Below are positions 36,283 to 46,742 of a stretch of 64,000 nt of DNA, in pieces. Location: assembly GCA_947458745.1 (NCBI GenBank), contig CANGYQ010000001.1, positions 248,001-312,000 on the forward strand, written 5' to 3'. The stretch's first letter is position 1. Every line of letters begins with the position of its first letter. Below the pieces are notes generated by a model. It was given only the letters and a program-made list of their open reading frames with translations. It made no database searches and was not told where the DNA came from. The DNA is from Bryobacteraceae bacterium (lineage in GTDB: Bacteria; Acidobacteriota; Terriglobia; Bryobacterales; Bryobacteraceae). A program made the position numbers and the translations under genes.

Positions 36283-37302
36283 TTACCCTATCATGGCCGC
36301 CAGCGACTGCTCATACGGGGCCCGCGCGACACCCTTTTCGGTGATGATCGCCGTCACGTAACGGTTGGGCGTCACATCGAAGGCGGGGTTGCGGACGGCG
36401 ATGCCCGGCGGGGCGACGCCCGGCGTAAACATGTCGGTCACCTCAATCGCGGCCCGTTCCTCGATCGGAATCTCGGCCCCGGACTTCAGGCTTAAGTCGA
36501 GCGTGGAAACCGGCGCGGCCACATAGAACGGCACGCCATTCTCCTTGGCCAGCACGGCCACGGAATAGGTGCCGATCTTGTTGGCCACATCCCCATTGGC
36601 GGCGATACGGTCCGCACCCACGACGACGCAGCCAATCTGGCCCTTGGCGAGGAAATAGCCCGCCATGTTGTCGGTGATCAGCGTCGTCGGGATGCCGTCC
36701 TGTTGCAGTTCCCAGGCCGTCAGGCGGGCACCTTGCAGGAAGGGCCGGGTCTCATCGGCGTAGACGTCGATGTTCTTGCCTGCGGCAAAGGCGGCGCGAA
36801 TGACGCCCAGCGCCGTGCCGTAACCGGCCGTGGCCAAGGCCCCGGCGTTGCAGTGTGTCAGCACGGTCTTGCCGGCGGGCACCAACGGTTCGCCATGAGC
36901 GCCAATGGCCTTGTTGATGGCGATATCTTCGGCGTAGACCAGCTGCGCTTCCCGCACCAGCGCCGCGCGGATCTCGGCCGCCGGGCTGCCGGCCAGTGAC
37001 GCATAGAGCCGCCGCATGCGTTCGATACCCCAGAATAGGTTCACCGCTGTCGGCCGCGTGGCGGCCAACGTGTCGCAGATCACCGGAAAGTCGGCGGCCA
37101 GATCGGTTGAATCCAGTGCTCCACGAGCCACGCCCATCGCGGCGGCCACACCTATGGCGGGCGCTCCACGGATGATCATGTCTTTGATCCCCGTCGCGAC
37201 TTCCTGATAAGTGCGGCAGGTGACAAACACCTGCTCGCGCGGCAGGCGGGTCTGGTCGATCATGACGACGCCCGCATCGGTCCACTGAATTGTCTCAACC
37301 AT
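36283..37302 (-). CDS. mtnA: Methylthioribose-1-phosphate isomerase MtnA
   Basis: A 339-residue eIF2B-fold enzyme of the methionine salvage pathway. It converts methylthioribose-1-phosphate to methylthioribulose-1-phosphate. Active-site residues are visible: Cys151 ([15 protein letters not shown]) and Asp231 ([11 protein letters not shown]). The phosphate-binding [12 protein letters not shown] is near residue 44. Codons for residues about 285-309 are duplicated exactly 19 kb away next to trmFO. It overlaps the CPBP protease gene by 8 bp. No other salvage genes are in the window. Confidence 0.95.
   Translation of the reverse strand: MVETIQWTDAGVVMIDQTRLPREQVFVTCRTYQEVATGIKDMIIRGAPAIGVAAAMGVARGALDSTDLAADFPVICDTLAATRPTAVNLFWGIERMRRLYASLAGSPAAEIRAALVREAQLVYAEDIAINKAIGAHGEPLVPAGKTVLTHCNAGALATAGYGTALGVIRAAFAAGKNIDVYADETRPFLQGARLTAWELQQDGIPTTLITDNMAGYFLAKGQIGCVVVGADRIAANGDVANKIGTYSVAVLAKENGVPFYVAAPVSTLDLSLKSGAEIPIEERAAIEVTDMFTPGVAPPGIAVRNPAFDVTPNRYVTAIITEKGVARAPYEQSLAAMIG
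36377..36451 (-). repeat. Parent copy of the 75-bp mtnA duplication
   Basis: This segment lies inside intact mtnA and is identical in reverse complement to 17396-17470. Since it is an internal, conserved part of a complete gene, this copy is the source. The divergence is zero over 75 bases, which points to a recent event. Confidence 0.9.
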
Positions 37303-38020
37303 GCAAAAGGTTCTTCCCCATTAAGTATCCGGTCAGCAGCAACCCATTGTAGGTGGCATGCATCACGGTGGATGCGAAAACTGAATCTAGCTTGTACCGC
37401 ACGGCTCCAAAAGCCGCCCCGGCCACCACGATCAAGGCGACATTGGGCCAGGAGTTCTTCAACTGTTCGGCATGCAGCAACCCGAACGATAGGGCCGTCA
37501 GCGCAATTCCGGCCACTGCGCCAAAACTCCGCGTCAGCAACGGCTGCGCCAGGCCGCGAAAAAACAACTCTTCCGCCAACGGGCCCACGCCGACCACCGC
37601 GACGGCCGTCAAGGGAACCATCTTCGGATCATTCAGCAAGGCCCGCAGCGGCGTATCGACATCGGGCAAGTGGGCCAGTTGTCCCACGACGATCGCCAGC
37701 ACCATCAGCGCGACACCCAACTGCACGCCCACTGCCGCCAGCCGCGCGGCCGGCTGCCATCCGAGCGAGCGCCAGAACGGCTGCCCATACTTGAGCCGGA
37801 AGAAGCCGGCCAGCAGGCCGAACCAGACGCCGTAGCCCAGCACCTGCCCCAGCAGCAGCCCGCCCGGCAAGCGGCGCGTGGCTAAAGTGGCCGCGATCGA
37901 CAAGGCCGCATAGCTGAGGATCGCAAACGCTAAGTCTCCATAGCTCCAGAATGGCTGCCCCGAAGCGGGCGCGTCCAGCTCAAGGGGCGGATCGGAGAAA
38001 GGGGCGCCAGTTTCACTCAT
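37295..38020 (-). CDS. CPBP intramembrane metalloprotease family protein
   Basis: A 241-residue integral membrane protein with about seven TM helices. The CPBP/Abi motifs are present: EExxxR in [14 protein letters not shown], FxxxH in [10 protein letters not shown], and HATYN in [13 protein letters not shown]. It belongs to the Rce1/ABI superfamily of intramembrane glutamic proteases. It sits upstream of mtnA with an 8-bp overlap and downstream of the deoxyhypusine-synthase-like gene with a 5-bp gap. The clients are unknown. Confidence 0.88.
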   Translation of the reverse strand: MSETGAPFSDPPLELDAPASGQPFWSYGDLAFAILSYAALSIAATLATRRLPGGLLLGQVLGYGVWFGLLAGFFRLKYGQPFWRSLGWQPAARLAAVGVQLGVALMVLAIVVGQLAHLPDVDTPLRALLNDPKMVPLTAVAVVGVGPLAEELFFRGLAQPLLTRSFGAVAGIALTALSFGLLHAEQLKNSWPNVALIVVAGAAFGAVRYKLDSVFASTVMHATYNGLLLTGYLMGKNLLHG

Positions 38021-38025
38021 GCCGC

Positions 38026-38997
38026 TTAAGACCCAGAGGCCGCGTCGCGTTCCATCAGTGCCGCGGCCAGCAGGGGAATCATGATCTCGTGATGCCCGGT
38101 CAATGAATAGCCCTGGCCTCCGGCGTTAGCGTGCGGGCGCTTCACCACGTTGGTGACGGGCCGGTAGTGCTGCAGGAAATCGAAGTTGACGGTGGTGAAG
38201 TTCTTGAGGTCGTGCCCCAGATTACGCACCACGCTGACCGCCTTCAGGAACACCTCCGGCAGCAGCACGGCGGAGCCGACATTCAGGTAGACGCCGCCGC
38301 CATCCAGTTCCTGGACGAGCGAACAGAACAGGCGAAAGTCCAAGTGGGTCGTCGTGCCAATGGCTGCGCCATCGGCTTCGGGGAAAGTGTGCGGCGTGTC
38401 CGTGCCGACGGCCACATGCACCGTCACCGGAACCTGCGCGGCGTAGGTCTGCCCCACCAGGCTCTGCTGAAAGCCGGGGCGGTCTGAAAACCGTTGCAGC
38501 CGCGCTCCCAGTGCCTCGCCCATGCCCAGCCCAGCGCGCGCACCGTCGCTGATCGCGCAATTCATCTCCTGCCCGGTTTCACCAGCGGAGCCGAAGCGGC
38601 CATCAGGCAGGACGCTCTCGACATCCTCACTGGTCCAGCCGGCCAGGGCAATCTCAAAATCGTGGATCGAAGCCGCGCCATTCATGGCGAACGCCGTGGC
38701 ATAGCCGTTGCGCATCAGGTGCAGCAACGTGGGGGCCAAGCCGCACTTGATGACGTGTCCGCCCAGGCCCCAAATGATCGCGCGGCGCTTGGCCTTGGCT
38801 TCCACCAGCCGGTCGATGACGGCGCGCAGAGAGTCAGCGGCCAGGATCTTGGGCAGCGCATCGATCAACGCCGAAACGCCAACTTGCGTTTGGGGAACCG
38901 TGGCAAAATGTTCCAGCTGCACCTTGCCGCCGCGCTCATAGAGCGACACGGTCTTCAGGCCTTCAAACGAGAGCGGTTGTTGCTTGTAGTGGCTCAC
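38026..38997 (-). CDS. Deoxyhypusine-synthase-like conserved protein
   Basis: A 323-residue NAD-fold protein with segments like those of deoxyhypusine synthase relatives: WGLGGHVIKCGLAP, TAFAMNGAASIHDFEIAL, TSEDVESVLPDGRFG and LTGHHEIMIPLLAAAL. The catalytic Lys of eukaryotic enzymes (EAVSWGKI) is not obvious; the nearest segment reads GMGEALGARL. Bacteria mostly lack eIF5A, so hypusination is unlikely; a homospermidine-type or unrelated reaction is possible. It is directly upstream of the CPBP gene and 7 bp after uvrA on the same strand. The fold call is tentative and the function unknown. Confidence 0.5.
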   Translation of the reverse strand: MSHYKQQPLSFEGLKTVSLYERGGKVQLEHFATVPQTQVGVSALIDALPKILAADSLRAVIDRLVEAKAKRRAIIWGLGGHVIKCGLAPTLLHLMRNGYATAFAMNGAASIHDFEIALAGWTSEDVESVLPDGRFGSAGETGQEMNCAISDGARAGLGMGEALGARLQRFSDRPGFQQSLVGQTYAAQVPVTVHVAVGTDTPHTFPEADGAAIGTTTHLDFRLFCSLVQELDGGGVYLNVGSAVLLPEVFLKAVSVVRNLGHDLKNFTTVNFDFLQHYRPVTNVVKRPHANAGGQGYSLTGHHEIMIPLLAAALMERDAASGS

Positions 38998-39004
38998 TTC
39001 AATC

Positions 39005-41761
39005 TCACTTCAGTATCTTGCGCAGCGCGGCGGCGGTGTGGCTTTTCTTGCTTTTCAGAATGTGCTCCGGCGTGCCGGTGGCGATGATCTGGCCGCCGCC
39101 TTCACCGCCTTCCGGCCCCAGGTCGATCACCCAGTCCGCGCACTTGATGATGTCCAGTTGGTGCTCGATCACCAGCACTGTATTGCCCAGGTCCACCAGC
39201 TTCTGGATGACGTCCAGCAGCTTGCGCACGTCGTCAAAATGGAGGCCGGTGGTGGGTTCGTCCAGGATGTAGAAGGTCTTGCCGGTTTGACGCCGCGAGA
39301 GTTCCTTGGCCAGCTTGATGCGTTGCGCCTCGCCGCCGGAAAGAGTGGTGGAGGACTGGCCCAGGTGCAGATAACCCAGGCCGACATCGACTAGCGTTTG
39401 CAGCTTGGGATAGATCGACGGGATGCTCTTCAGTATCTCCGCCGCGTCTTCCACGGTGGTGCCCAGCAGGTCGGAGATGGAAAGGCCCTTAAACTTCACC
39501 TGCAGCGTTTCGTGGTTGTAGCGCCGCCCGCGGCAGACGTCGCAAGTGACAAAGACGTCCGGCAGAAAGTTCATCTCGATCCGCTTCAAGCCATCGCCCT
39601 GGCAGGCTTCGCAACGGCCACCCTTGACGTTGAAGCTGAAGCGGCCCATTTTGTAGCCGCGCTCGCGCGCCTCCGGCAGCATCGCGTAGAGGTCGCGGAT
39701 CGGCGTGAAGGTTCCGGTATAGGTGGCGGGGTTGGAGCGGGGCGTGCGGCCAATGGCCGATTGGTCGATCTCAATCACCTTGTCGACAAATTCCAGCCCC
39801 GTGATGGAATCATGCGCGCCGGGCGCGGCCTTGGAACCATAGACATGCTGCGCCAGCGCGCGGTAAAGAATATCGTTCACCAGCGTCGACTTGCCGGACC
39901 CCGAAACACCCGTCACCACCACCAGCATGCCCAGCGGAATCTCGGCATCGACGTCACGCAGGTTGTGTTCGCGCGCGCCCCGCACCACGAGCTTCTGCCC
40001 GTTGCCCGGGCGGCGGACGCGAGGCACGGGAATCTCCGTATGGCCGGAAAGGTACTGTCCAGTCAGCGAGCGAGGATTGGCGCGGATCTGTGCCGGTGTG
40101 CCGCTAGCCACCACTTCTCCGCCCAGTCGTCCCGCGCCGGGGCCCAGATCGACGACGTAGTCCGCCCGATCAATGGTGTCGGCATCGTGTTCCACCACCA
40201 GCACCGTATTGCCCAGGTCACGCAACTGGGTCAAGGTATCGAGCAACCGGTCGTTGTCGCGCGGATGCAGGCCGATCGATGGTTCATCCAGCACGTACAG
40301 CACACCGCGCAGCTTGGAGCCGATCTGCGTCGCCAGGCGGATGCGCTGCGCTTCGCCGCCCGACAGTGACTGGGCGGACCGGCCGAGCGACAGATACTGC
40401 AAACCCACCGCATCGAGAAATTGGAGGCGGTTCTTGATTTCATCCAGAACGCGGCCGGCGATCTGGTGCTCACGGTCGGTCAACTGCCAGTCGCGCGCCA
40501 GCGCCAACGCTCGCCCCAGCGACATGCCCGTGAAGTCCGCAATGCTGAGCTCCCGCACCTTCACCGCCAGCGACGCCGGCTGCAGGCGGTGCCCGTGGCA
40601 AGTGACGCACGCGGTGGCCGTCATGTAGTCCGACAGCCATTCACGATACCCGGCACCGTTGCCTTCGTAAGCCTCTTGCAGTGTGGCGATGATGCCGGGG
40701 AACTTGCCTTGGCCGTTCAGCAGAATCTCTTGTTGTTTGGCGGGCAGGTTGGCAAACGGCTGCGCAATGTCGATGTTCAGCTTCCAGGAAGCTTCCGCCA
40801 GACGCTGGCCCATCGTGTTTGAACTGGCTCCCGGCCCCAACCCACCATCCAGCAGGGGGCGCGAGGGATCGACGATGATTTTGTCCGGATCGAAAGACCA
40901 GCGGCTGCCCAAGCCGTGGCAGGTCTCACAGGCTCCGTAGGGCGAGTTAAAGGAGAACGACCGCGGCTCAATCACCGGCACGCTGGAGCCGCAGTTGGGG
41001 CACGCCAGCTTCTGCGAATAAAGGCTCTCCGGCTCACCGGCGCGGCTGACCACCACCACCGTCACCAGGCCATCCGCCATCTTGGTGGCCGTCTCAATCG
41101 ACGCTTCCAGGCGCTTCTCGACGCCCTCCTTCACCACCAACCGGTCAATGACCACGTCGATCGTGTGGTTCTTGCGCTTGTCGAGCTGAATATCCTCTTC
41201 CAGGCCCCGCAGCTCGCCATCAATGCGAGCGCGGACAAAGCCCTGCCGGGCCAGCTTCTCCAGTTCCTTTTTGTATTCGCCTTTGCGCCCGCGGGCGATG
41301 GGAGCGAGAATCATCAACCGCTGATCCTGCTCACGGCCCAGAATCAGTTCGACAATCTGCGCCGTGGTCTGCCGGGTGATGGGGATGGCGCAATTGGGGC
41401 AGTGGGGTACGCCAATCGAGGAATAGAGCAGCCGGAGATAATCGTAGATCTCCGTAATGGTGCCCACGGTGGAGCGCGGACTGCGGGACGTGGTCTTCTG
41501 CTCGATCGAAATGGCCGGTGACAAGCCGTCGATGGAATCCACTTCGGGCCGTTCCATCTGGTCCAGAAACTGGCGCGCGTAGGGGGAGAGCGTCTCCACG
41601 TAGCGCCGCTGGCCTTCGGCGTAGATAGTGTCAAACGCCAGCGACGACTTCCCCGAGCCACTCAACCCCGTGATCACGGTGAAGGAGTTGCGTGGAATCT
41701 CAACGTCGATGTTTTTCAGATTGTGCTGGCGGGCGCCATGCACAGTGATACGGTCAAGCAT
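39005..41761 (-). CDS. uvrA: Excinuclease ABC subunit A
   Basis: A 918-residue UvrA. Two ABC ATPase modules: Walker [16 protein letters not shown] near residue 33 and [15 protein letters not shown] near 630, with signatures [17 protein letters not shown] and [16 protein letters not shown]. Zinc-binding modules are visible at [10 protein letters not shown] with CETCHGLG, and CEACQGDG with CDVCRGRR. It recognises DNA damage for nucleotide excision repair with UvrB, which is not in the window. It starts 71 bp from the convergent-side sialidase gene and precedes the DHS-like gene by 7 bp. Length and motifs are entirely standard. Confidence 0.97.
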   Translation of the reverse strand: MLDRITVHGARQHNLKNIDVEIPRNSFTVITGLSGSGKSSLAFDTIYAEGQRRYVETLSPYARQFLDQMERPEVDSIDGLSPAISIEQKTTSRSPRSTVGTITEIYDYLRLLYSSIGVPHCPNCAIPITRQTTAQIVELILGREQDQRLMILAPIARGRKGEYKKELEKLARQGFVRARIDGELRGLEEDIQLDKRKNHTIDVVIDRLVVKEGVEKRLEASIETATKMADGLVTVVVVSRAGEPESLYSQKLACPNCGSSVPVIEPRSFSFNSPYGACETCHGLGSRWSFDPDKIIVDPSRPLLDGGLGPGASSNTMGQRLAEASWKLNIDIAQPFANLPAKQQEILLNGQGKFPGIIATLQEAYEGNGAGYREWLSDYMTATACVTCHGHRLQPASLAVKVRELSIADFTGMSLGRALALARDWQLTDREHQIAGRVLDEIKNRLQFLDAVGLQYLSLGRSAQSLSGGEAQRIRLATQIGSKLRGVLYVLDEPSIGLHPRDNDRLLDTLTQLRDLGNTVLVVEHDADTIDRADYVVDLGPGAGRLGGEVVASGTPAQIRANPRSLTGQYLSGHTEIPVPRVRRPGNGQKLVVRGAREHNLRDVDAEIPLGMLVVVTGVSGSGKSTLVNDILYRALAQHVYGSKAAPGAHDSITGLEFVDKVIEIDQSAIGRTPRSNPATYTGTFTPIRDLYAMLPEARERGYKMGRFSFNVKGGRCEACQGDGLKRIEMNFLPDVFVTCDVCRGRRYNHETLQVKFKGLSISDLLGTTVEDAAEILKSIPSIYPKLQTLVDVGLGYLHLGQSSTTLSGGEAQRIKLAKELSRRQTGKTFYILDEPTTGLHFDDVRKLLDVIQKLVDLGNTVLVIEHQLDIIKCADWVIDLGPEGGEGGGQIIATGTPEHILKSKKSHTAAALRKILK

Positions 41762-41831
41762 GAAGGGGGAACACCCTTAATTGTCCCATGCTTCGGAACC
41801 CCGAACACAGGGGCGAACAGCAAGCAAAGCC

Positions 41832-42797
41832 CTACGGCTTCACCTTGGCCAGATAGATCGACGTCTTGCCCTCGTGGCTGGAATAGTAGCTGACCCAGAT
41901 CAGCCCTTTGTGCCAGACCATTCCGGCATAGCTGGAATCGCCGTTGGAGGGCAGTTTGGCGAACTCGGTCAAAGTGCCCTGTTCGGCATTCAACCAGCAG
42001 AGCGATGTGCGCGTCGTGCCGTCATACAACCGGACCGCAGCCACCAGGCGACCATCCGGCAGGGCGATGAAGTTGGGGCCACCGGCGCGGACGTTCAATT
42101 CCTTCCAGGTCCAGTCCCGATACGGGGCCTTGGCGCTGCCCAGCATCGCGTTGCCCATCTGCCCGTTCACCGGATCCCGCCGCAGCAGGGCCAGCGCGGA
42201 GCCATCCTTGCCGAATCGAATGGCGGACTCATTCGGGTAGCCGGGCACCTTCAAGTCAGCCACCAGTGTTTCGAACTTCGCACCGGTAAAGCGGTAAAGC
42301 CGGACGCCGCGCTCGGCTGCTTGAGTGCGATAGCCAATGCCAAACGCTTCACGGCCACGCCAGGTGCTGCGCCACAGCCAGTAGTTCAAGTCGCCGATCG
42401 GTTCGCCTTTGGCCACTGGGCCGGGCTTTTCGGGTAAGGTCCACCGCAAAGTCTGGTGGCCGGAGGAACGCGCGGCGGCGGCCATCACCTGCAACTGGCC
42501 CGTGGGCGTGACGCTGAGCTTGGGGTCCCGCAGATCATCGCCCGGTTGCTCGATGAGAGTGAACGATTCCCACTTGGTGCCGTTCTTGGACCGCAGGACA
42601 CGGATCTTGCCGTCGCCTGAAACGTGCGCGGCCCCCTCGCGAAACGTGCAGAACCAACGGTTGTTGTGACGCACCAGATCGGTGAAGGCGTTGTGCGGGG
42701 CCTCATCCCAGATCTTCTTCACGTCCACCACCGTCTGCGCCAGTGCCGGTGTCGCGGACAACAAGGCGGCCGTCATCCAAATTCCGAATCGAAGCAT
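41832..42797 (-). CDS. Sialidase-like exported propeller protein
   Basis: About 321 residues from the ATG at 42797, which opens a signal peptide (MLRFGIWMTAALLSATPALA). A longer start at 42845 adds 16 unrelated residues. Repeated strands such as SKNGTKWESFTLIEQPGDDL and LAAVRLYDGT fit an exo-alpha-sialidase-like beta-propeller. Asp boxes are weak: SKNGTKW is the best. It resembles, but is not closely similar to, the propeller at 19.8-20.9 kb. The activity is unproven. Confidence 0.7.
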   Translation of the reverse strand: MLRFGIWMTAALLSATPALAQTVVDVKKIWDEAPHNAFTDLVRHNNRWFCTFREGAAHVSGDGKIRVLRSKNGTKWESFTLIEQPGDDLRDPKLSVTPTGQLQVMAAAARSSGHQTLRWTLPEKPGPVAKGEPIGDLNYWLWRSTWRGREAFGIGYRTQAAERGVRLYRFTGAKFETLVADLKVPGYPNESAIRFGKDGSALALLRRDPVNGQMGNAMLGSAKAPYRDWTWKELNVRAGGPNFIALPDGRLVAAVRLYDGTTRTSLCWLNAEQGTLTEFAKLPSNGDSSYAGMVWHKGLIWVSYYSSHEGKTSIYLAKVKP

Positions 42798-42878
42798 TCG
42801 CCTGAATTTTACCGTTACCGCAGCCCGCGATGATGGCAGCTGCATTTCACGGCTCAGATTTTGTGGATGATAGGGAGC

Positions 42879-43601
42879 ATGGCCCAGCTCTTTGCCGGCA
42901 CATCCGGCTTCGCCTACGCGGCATGGAAGCCCCTGTTCTACCCGGAAAAGCTAGCGGCCAAGAAGTTCCTCAGCCACTATGCGACGCGGCTGAATGCAGT
43001 GGAAGTGAACTACACCTTCCGCCAGCTGCCGTCGGCCTCAACACTGGAAGGCTGGTTGGCGGAGACGCCGGCGGGGTTCAAGTTCTCACTGAAGGCCCAT
43101 CAGAAGATCACCCACTTTCAGCGTTTGGCGCGGAGTGAGTTCACCGTGGTCTTCTTCAAATCGATGGACGTCTTGCGGGTGCAGAAGCGGCTGGGTCCGG
43201 TGCTGTTTCAGTTGCCGCCCAACCTGGCCTGCGACGTGGCCAAGTTTGAGGACTTCCTGCAGGACGTGCCCGAGGATTTGCCCTGCGCGTTTGAGTTCCG
43301 GCACAAGAGCTGGTTTACCGAAGAGGTTTACCGCCTGCTCGAACAGCGGCGCTTGGCGCTGTGCCTGGCCGAATCCGACAAGCTGGTGGTGCCGGACCGG
43401 GTGACGGCGGATTACGTCTATTTCCGGCTGCGCAAGAGCGAGTACTCAGCTGACGAGCGCCAGGAGATCGGCCGCCGCGCGGGCGAGCTGATTGCTGCGG
43501 GCAAAGACGTCTTCCTCTACTTCAAGCATGAAGAAAATCCAGCCGGAGCGCTCTACGCGGAAGAACTGCTACACGGCCAGCAGCACGCCACGGGCGGGTG
43601 A
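42879..43601 (+). CDS. DUF72 family protein
   Basis: A 240-residue DUF72 TIM-barrel protein. The start motif FAGTSGFAYAAWK with PLFYPEKL is diagnostic, as are NAVEVNYTFRQLPS, FKFSLKAHQKITH, FQLPPNLACD and FEFRHKSWF. The C-terminal FLYFKHEENPAGALYAEELL is also typical. I choose the ATG at 42879 over a TTG at 42861. The family function is not established. It is divergent from the sialidase gene, and its 3' end overlaps the end of addA by 33 bp tail to tail. Confidence 0.92.
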   Translation: MAQLFAGTSGFAYAAWKPLFYPEKLAAKKFLSHYATRLNAVEVNYTFRQLPSASTLEGWLAETPAGFKFSLKAHQKITHFQRLARSEFTVVFFKSMDVLRVQKRLGPVLFQLPPNLACDVAKFEDFLQDVPEDLPCAFEFRHKSWFTEEVYRLLEQRRLALCLAESDKLVVPDRVTADYVYFRLRKSEYSADERQEIGRRAGELIAAGKDVFLYFKHEENPAGALYAEELLHGQQHATGG

Positions 43602-46600
43602 GCCGGTAAGCTGCGCGATGGCGTAGACGTACCACTGCAACTGCCGCACGTAGCGGCTTTCGCTGGCGTCGTCGGTCTTGAAGTCCACCACGGTCCAGCA
43701 CCGGCCATCGAAAAAGGCCAAGTCCACCACGCCATCCAGCACCCGGCCATCGGGCAACGGTAGCGTCACGGGAGCCTCGCGCAGCGTGCGCCGGGCCTGT
43801 GCCGCGGCTTGCAACAAGGGATGGGCCAGAGCTGCTTGGACGGCGGCGGCCGCTGATTCCACTTCTTCCTCCGATGCGCCCAGCGTGCGCGCGTGCAACT
43901 CCAGGCGCCCGTCGCACAGCGCGGCGTGCACCAGCTTGCCGAACCGCCGGCCGCCCGCGCGCAAGGGAGGGCGGTCCAGCGTCACCACTTCAATCGGCGG
44001 CACTTCCGGGGCGGCTTCAGCATCGACACTGGGCAGAAAGATCGTGCGAGTGGCCGCCACGCCTGCCGCCAGCATCAGCCCACGAGCTTGACGCCACTGC
44101 TGATAAACCTGATGGCTTTCCGCGGCGGGCGGGGCGGCGACGCCTTTGTCGGTCAGCAGTTCTTCATCCTTCAAGCCCATCCGCGGGGCCACGTCCAGAC
44201 GCAGTTCGTCCAGGCTGGCCCATTTGAAGTGCGCCTTGACGGGTCGCGCCTGGCTGATAGCCCGATGGAGCGGCGCTAGCCAACCATCAATTTCTTCGCC
44301 TTGGATCGACGGCACCACCAGCAGGTCTCGGGCCCGGGTGGCGGCTACATAGGCCACGCGAATCCCCTCGGAACGTTCGCGTTCCAGCTCCTCGGGTTCA
44401 TGGTCGATCAGTTCCCAGGGCGCACACTGCATGAGTCGCAACGCACACAGCCGCTGGTGGCTATGGATGTAGCGCTCCGGCTCCTTGGCGGCCAGGTTGG
44501 CCGTGATGTCGCCCAGAATCACCACCGGAAACTCGAGTCCTTTGGCCTGGTGGACGGTCATCAAGCGGACGCCATCAGCGCCTTCTTCAATCACCGGGGC
44601 TTCGGAGGCTTCGCCCTTGGTGGACTGCGACTCCAATTCTTCGACAAAGCCACGGAAGGAGGTGCCACCACTCGCTTCAAACTGCCGCGCGAGATCCGCC
44701 ACGCGGTAGACATTGGCCAGCACCTGATGACCCGCTGGGCGCATCGCGAAGGCGGCATGGGCGCGGACCGCGTCCAGCAGTGCGCTCACCGTGTCAGCGG
44801 CCGGCCGCTGGTTGCGCTGGCGATGCAGCGTGCCCAGCAAAGCCAGCGCCTCAGCAATAGGCGCAAACTCTTCGCTACTGGCAGGCGCCTCCCGAAACGG
44901 ATGCAGCCGCCCGCCGGCCAGCCGGTACTTGAGCAACGTCGAATCCGGAATCGCAAACAGCGAGCCTTTCAGCGTGGCAAAGACACTCAGCTCATCGTCC
45001 GGCCATTCCACGGCCGTCAGTGCCGCCCTCAGCGTCTCCACTTCTTCGCGATGGTGGAAGGACTTGGAGCCCACCAAGACGTGGCGGATGTCGCGTGACT
45101 CCAAGCCCTGCGTATAGTCGCGCGACAGGTCCCGGCCAAAGTTCACCAGCCGCCGGAAGAGAATGCAGATGTGCTTTGCCTTCAGCGGCACCCACTCCTC
45201 TTCAGCGCGGCCGGGCAGGCGCTCCCGCACCTGATAGCCGCTCTTGGTGACCAGCCATTCGACGTAAGCGGCGACGGCATCGGGCAGTGACTCGTTGATG
45301 GCCGCCTTGGTGACGTAACCGCTTTTGCCCAGCGGCCGAGGCACCGGCAGAGCAACAATGGAGGGCTGCGAATCCAGTGGCTGATGCTCCGGCACGAGTG
45401 CAATGTAGCCCGCTTGGCCGGTCCGCTCGTCCGCCCGCATCACTGGCTCAAAGGCGGCGTTCACCAGTTCTTGAATCGGTGACACCGCACGGAAGCTGCG
45501 CGACAGAAAGACCACGCGTGCGCCTTCGTCCTCCAGCTTGCGGCGGACCTCGTGATAAAAGACCACGTCAGCCCGGCGGAACTTATAGATGGACTGCTTA
45601 GGGTCGCCCACGATAAACAGCTTCCCCGGCGAAGCGAGCGACAACAGCAGTTCCGCCTGCAACGGATCCGTGTCCTGAAACTCGTCGATGAACAGATGCG
45701 TAAAGCGGCCTTGCAAATGGGCGCGGACCGCGTCGTTATCGCGCACCAGATCCCGCGCCCGGATCAACAGATCAAGAAAGTCCAGCCGCCCGGTCCGCCG
45801 TTTCAGCTCGTTGTAGCGGTCGATCAGGGTCAACATCTCCTCACGCAAACTGACGGCCAGATCCGCATCGGCCCGTTGTCGGAATTGCTTCAGCGCCAGT
45901 TGCAGTTCTTCCACGCCCTTGCGCTTCAGCTCATTCAGGTCCATCAGCAGCTTCAGCAACAGCGCTTCCAGCGCGTCGTGGTCGCGCGCCTCCACCTCTT
46001 CGTGGCGCTCTACCCATTGCGCGAACTGCTTCAGCGGCGCAAAGCGCGTGCCGACGCGGGTGGCCGCTTCCAACATCCGGGCCGTCAGTTCGTCGATCTC
46101 GCGGTTGCGATGCCATTCCAGGCGTAACCAGTCTGCCGGATAGTCGCGCCACTCCAGTAACTGCTTGGCGGCATACCGGAGCCGTTCCGTGGGTGCGTTG
46201 GTGCTCCAACCGGGAATGGGCCGAATGAGGGCGCGGCGCAGGGAGGGCGCGGGCTGATTCAACTGCTGCTGAAACCAGCCGCGGAAGGCCCGCTCGAACA
46301 GACGCTCCTGGCTGGCAGGGTCCAGTTCCTGGAAGCCGGGATCGACGCACGCCTCCACGGGCCGCTCCCGCAGAATCTGCGCGCAGAAGGCATGGATGGT
46401 GCCGATGGAGGCTTCTTCCAGATGCTTCAACGCTTCTTCCAGTGCGGCTGACGGAGCCGCTCGCAGCCGGGCATCGATCTCTGAGCGTAGCCTTAGCTTC
46501 AGCTCCCCGGCGGCCTTGTTGGTGAAGGTGACGGCGGCGATGTTGTCCACCTTCGCATGGCCATGTTCCAGCAGCGCGACGATGCGCCGCACCAGTTCCG

Positions 46601-46742
46601 TCGTCTTGCCCGTTCCCGCCGCAGCTTCGACGACGAGGCTTTCGTTAAGTGAACTTCGGATTAGCTCCCGCGCCTCCGCATCGCTCACCACCGTGGCGGA
46701 GGGGCGGCCCATCATGATCGAAATGACTTTGGGCGATGTCAT
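43569..46742 (-). CDS. addA: ATP-dependent helicase/nuclease subunit A (AddA-like)
   Basis: A 1057-residue UvrD-type helicase fused to a RecB-like nuclease. Walker A is AAAGTGKTTELVRRI near residue 40; motif Ia/II segments are VTFTNKAAGELKLRL and LFIDEFQDTDPLQAELL; motif III to VI segments include FIVGDPKQSIYKFR, MTVHQAKGLEFPVV and VAYVAATRARDLLVV. The C-terminal nuclease has DGVVDLAFFDG and VVDFKTD. It works with AddB in double-strand break end resection. It overlaps addB by 4 bp and follows it, the standard addB-addA order. Confidence 0.9.
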   Translation of the reverse strand: MTSPKVISIMMGRPSATVVSDAEARELIRSSLNESLVVEAAAGTGKTTELVRRIVALLEHGHAKVDNIAAVTFTNKAAGELKLRLRSEIDARLRAAPSAALEEALKHLEEASIGTIHAFCAQILRERPVEACVDPGFQELDPASQERLFERAFRGWFQQQLNQPAPSLRRALIRPIPGWSTNAPTERLRYAAKQLLEWRDYPADWLRLEWHRNREIDELTARMLEAATRVGTRFAPLKQFAQWVERHEEVEARDHDALEALLLKLLMDLNELKRKGVEELQLALKQFRQRADADLAVSLREEMLTLIDRYNELKRRTGRLDFLDLLIRARDLVRDNDAVRAHLQGRFTHLFIDEFQDTDPLQAELLLSLASPGKLFIVGDPKQSIYKFRRADVVFYHEVRRKLEDEGARVVFLSRSFRAVSPIQELVNAAFEPVMRADERTGQAGYIALVPEHQPLDSQPSIVALPVPRPLGKSGYVTKAAINESLPDAVAAYVEWLVTKSGYQVRERLPGRAEEEWVPLKAKHICILFRRLVNFGRDLSRDYTQGLESRDIRHVLVGSKSFHHREEVETLRAALTAVEWPDDELSVFATLKGSLFAIPDSTLLKYRLAGGRLHPFREAPASSEEFAPIAEALALLGTLHRQRNQRPAADTVSALLDAVRAHAAFAMRPAGHQVLANVYRVADLARQFEASGGTSFRGFVEELESQSTKGEASEAPVIEEGADGVRLMTVHQAKGLEFPVVILGDITANLAAKEPERYIHSHQRLCALRLMQCAPWELIDHEPEELERERSEGIRVAYVAATRARDLLVVPSIQGEEIDGWLAPLHRAISQARPVKAHFKWASLDELRLDVAPRMGLKDEELLTDKGVAAPPAAESHQVYQQWRQARGLMLAAGVAATRTIFLPSVDAEAAPEVPPIEVVTLDRPPLRAGGRRFGKLVHAALCDGRLELHARTLGASEEEVESAAAAVQAALAHPLLQAAAQARRTLREAPVTLPLPDGRVLDGVVDLAFFDGRCWTVVDFKTDDASESRYVRQLQWYVYAIAQLTGSPARGVLLAV

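Noticed and set aside
39398-40369. Plus-strand open frame of 323 codons opposite uvrA
   Set aside because: Antisense to conserved uvrA; composition is rich in Arg, His and Gln, typical of a shadow frame.
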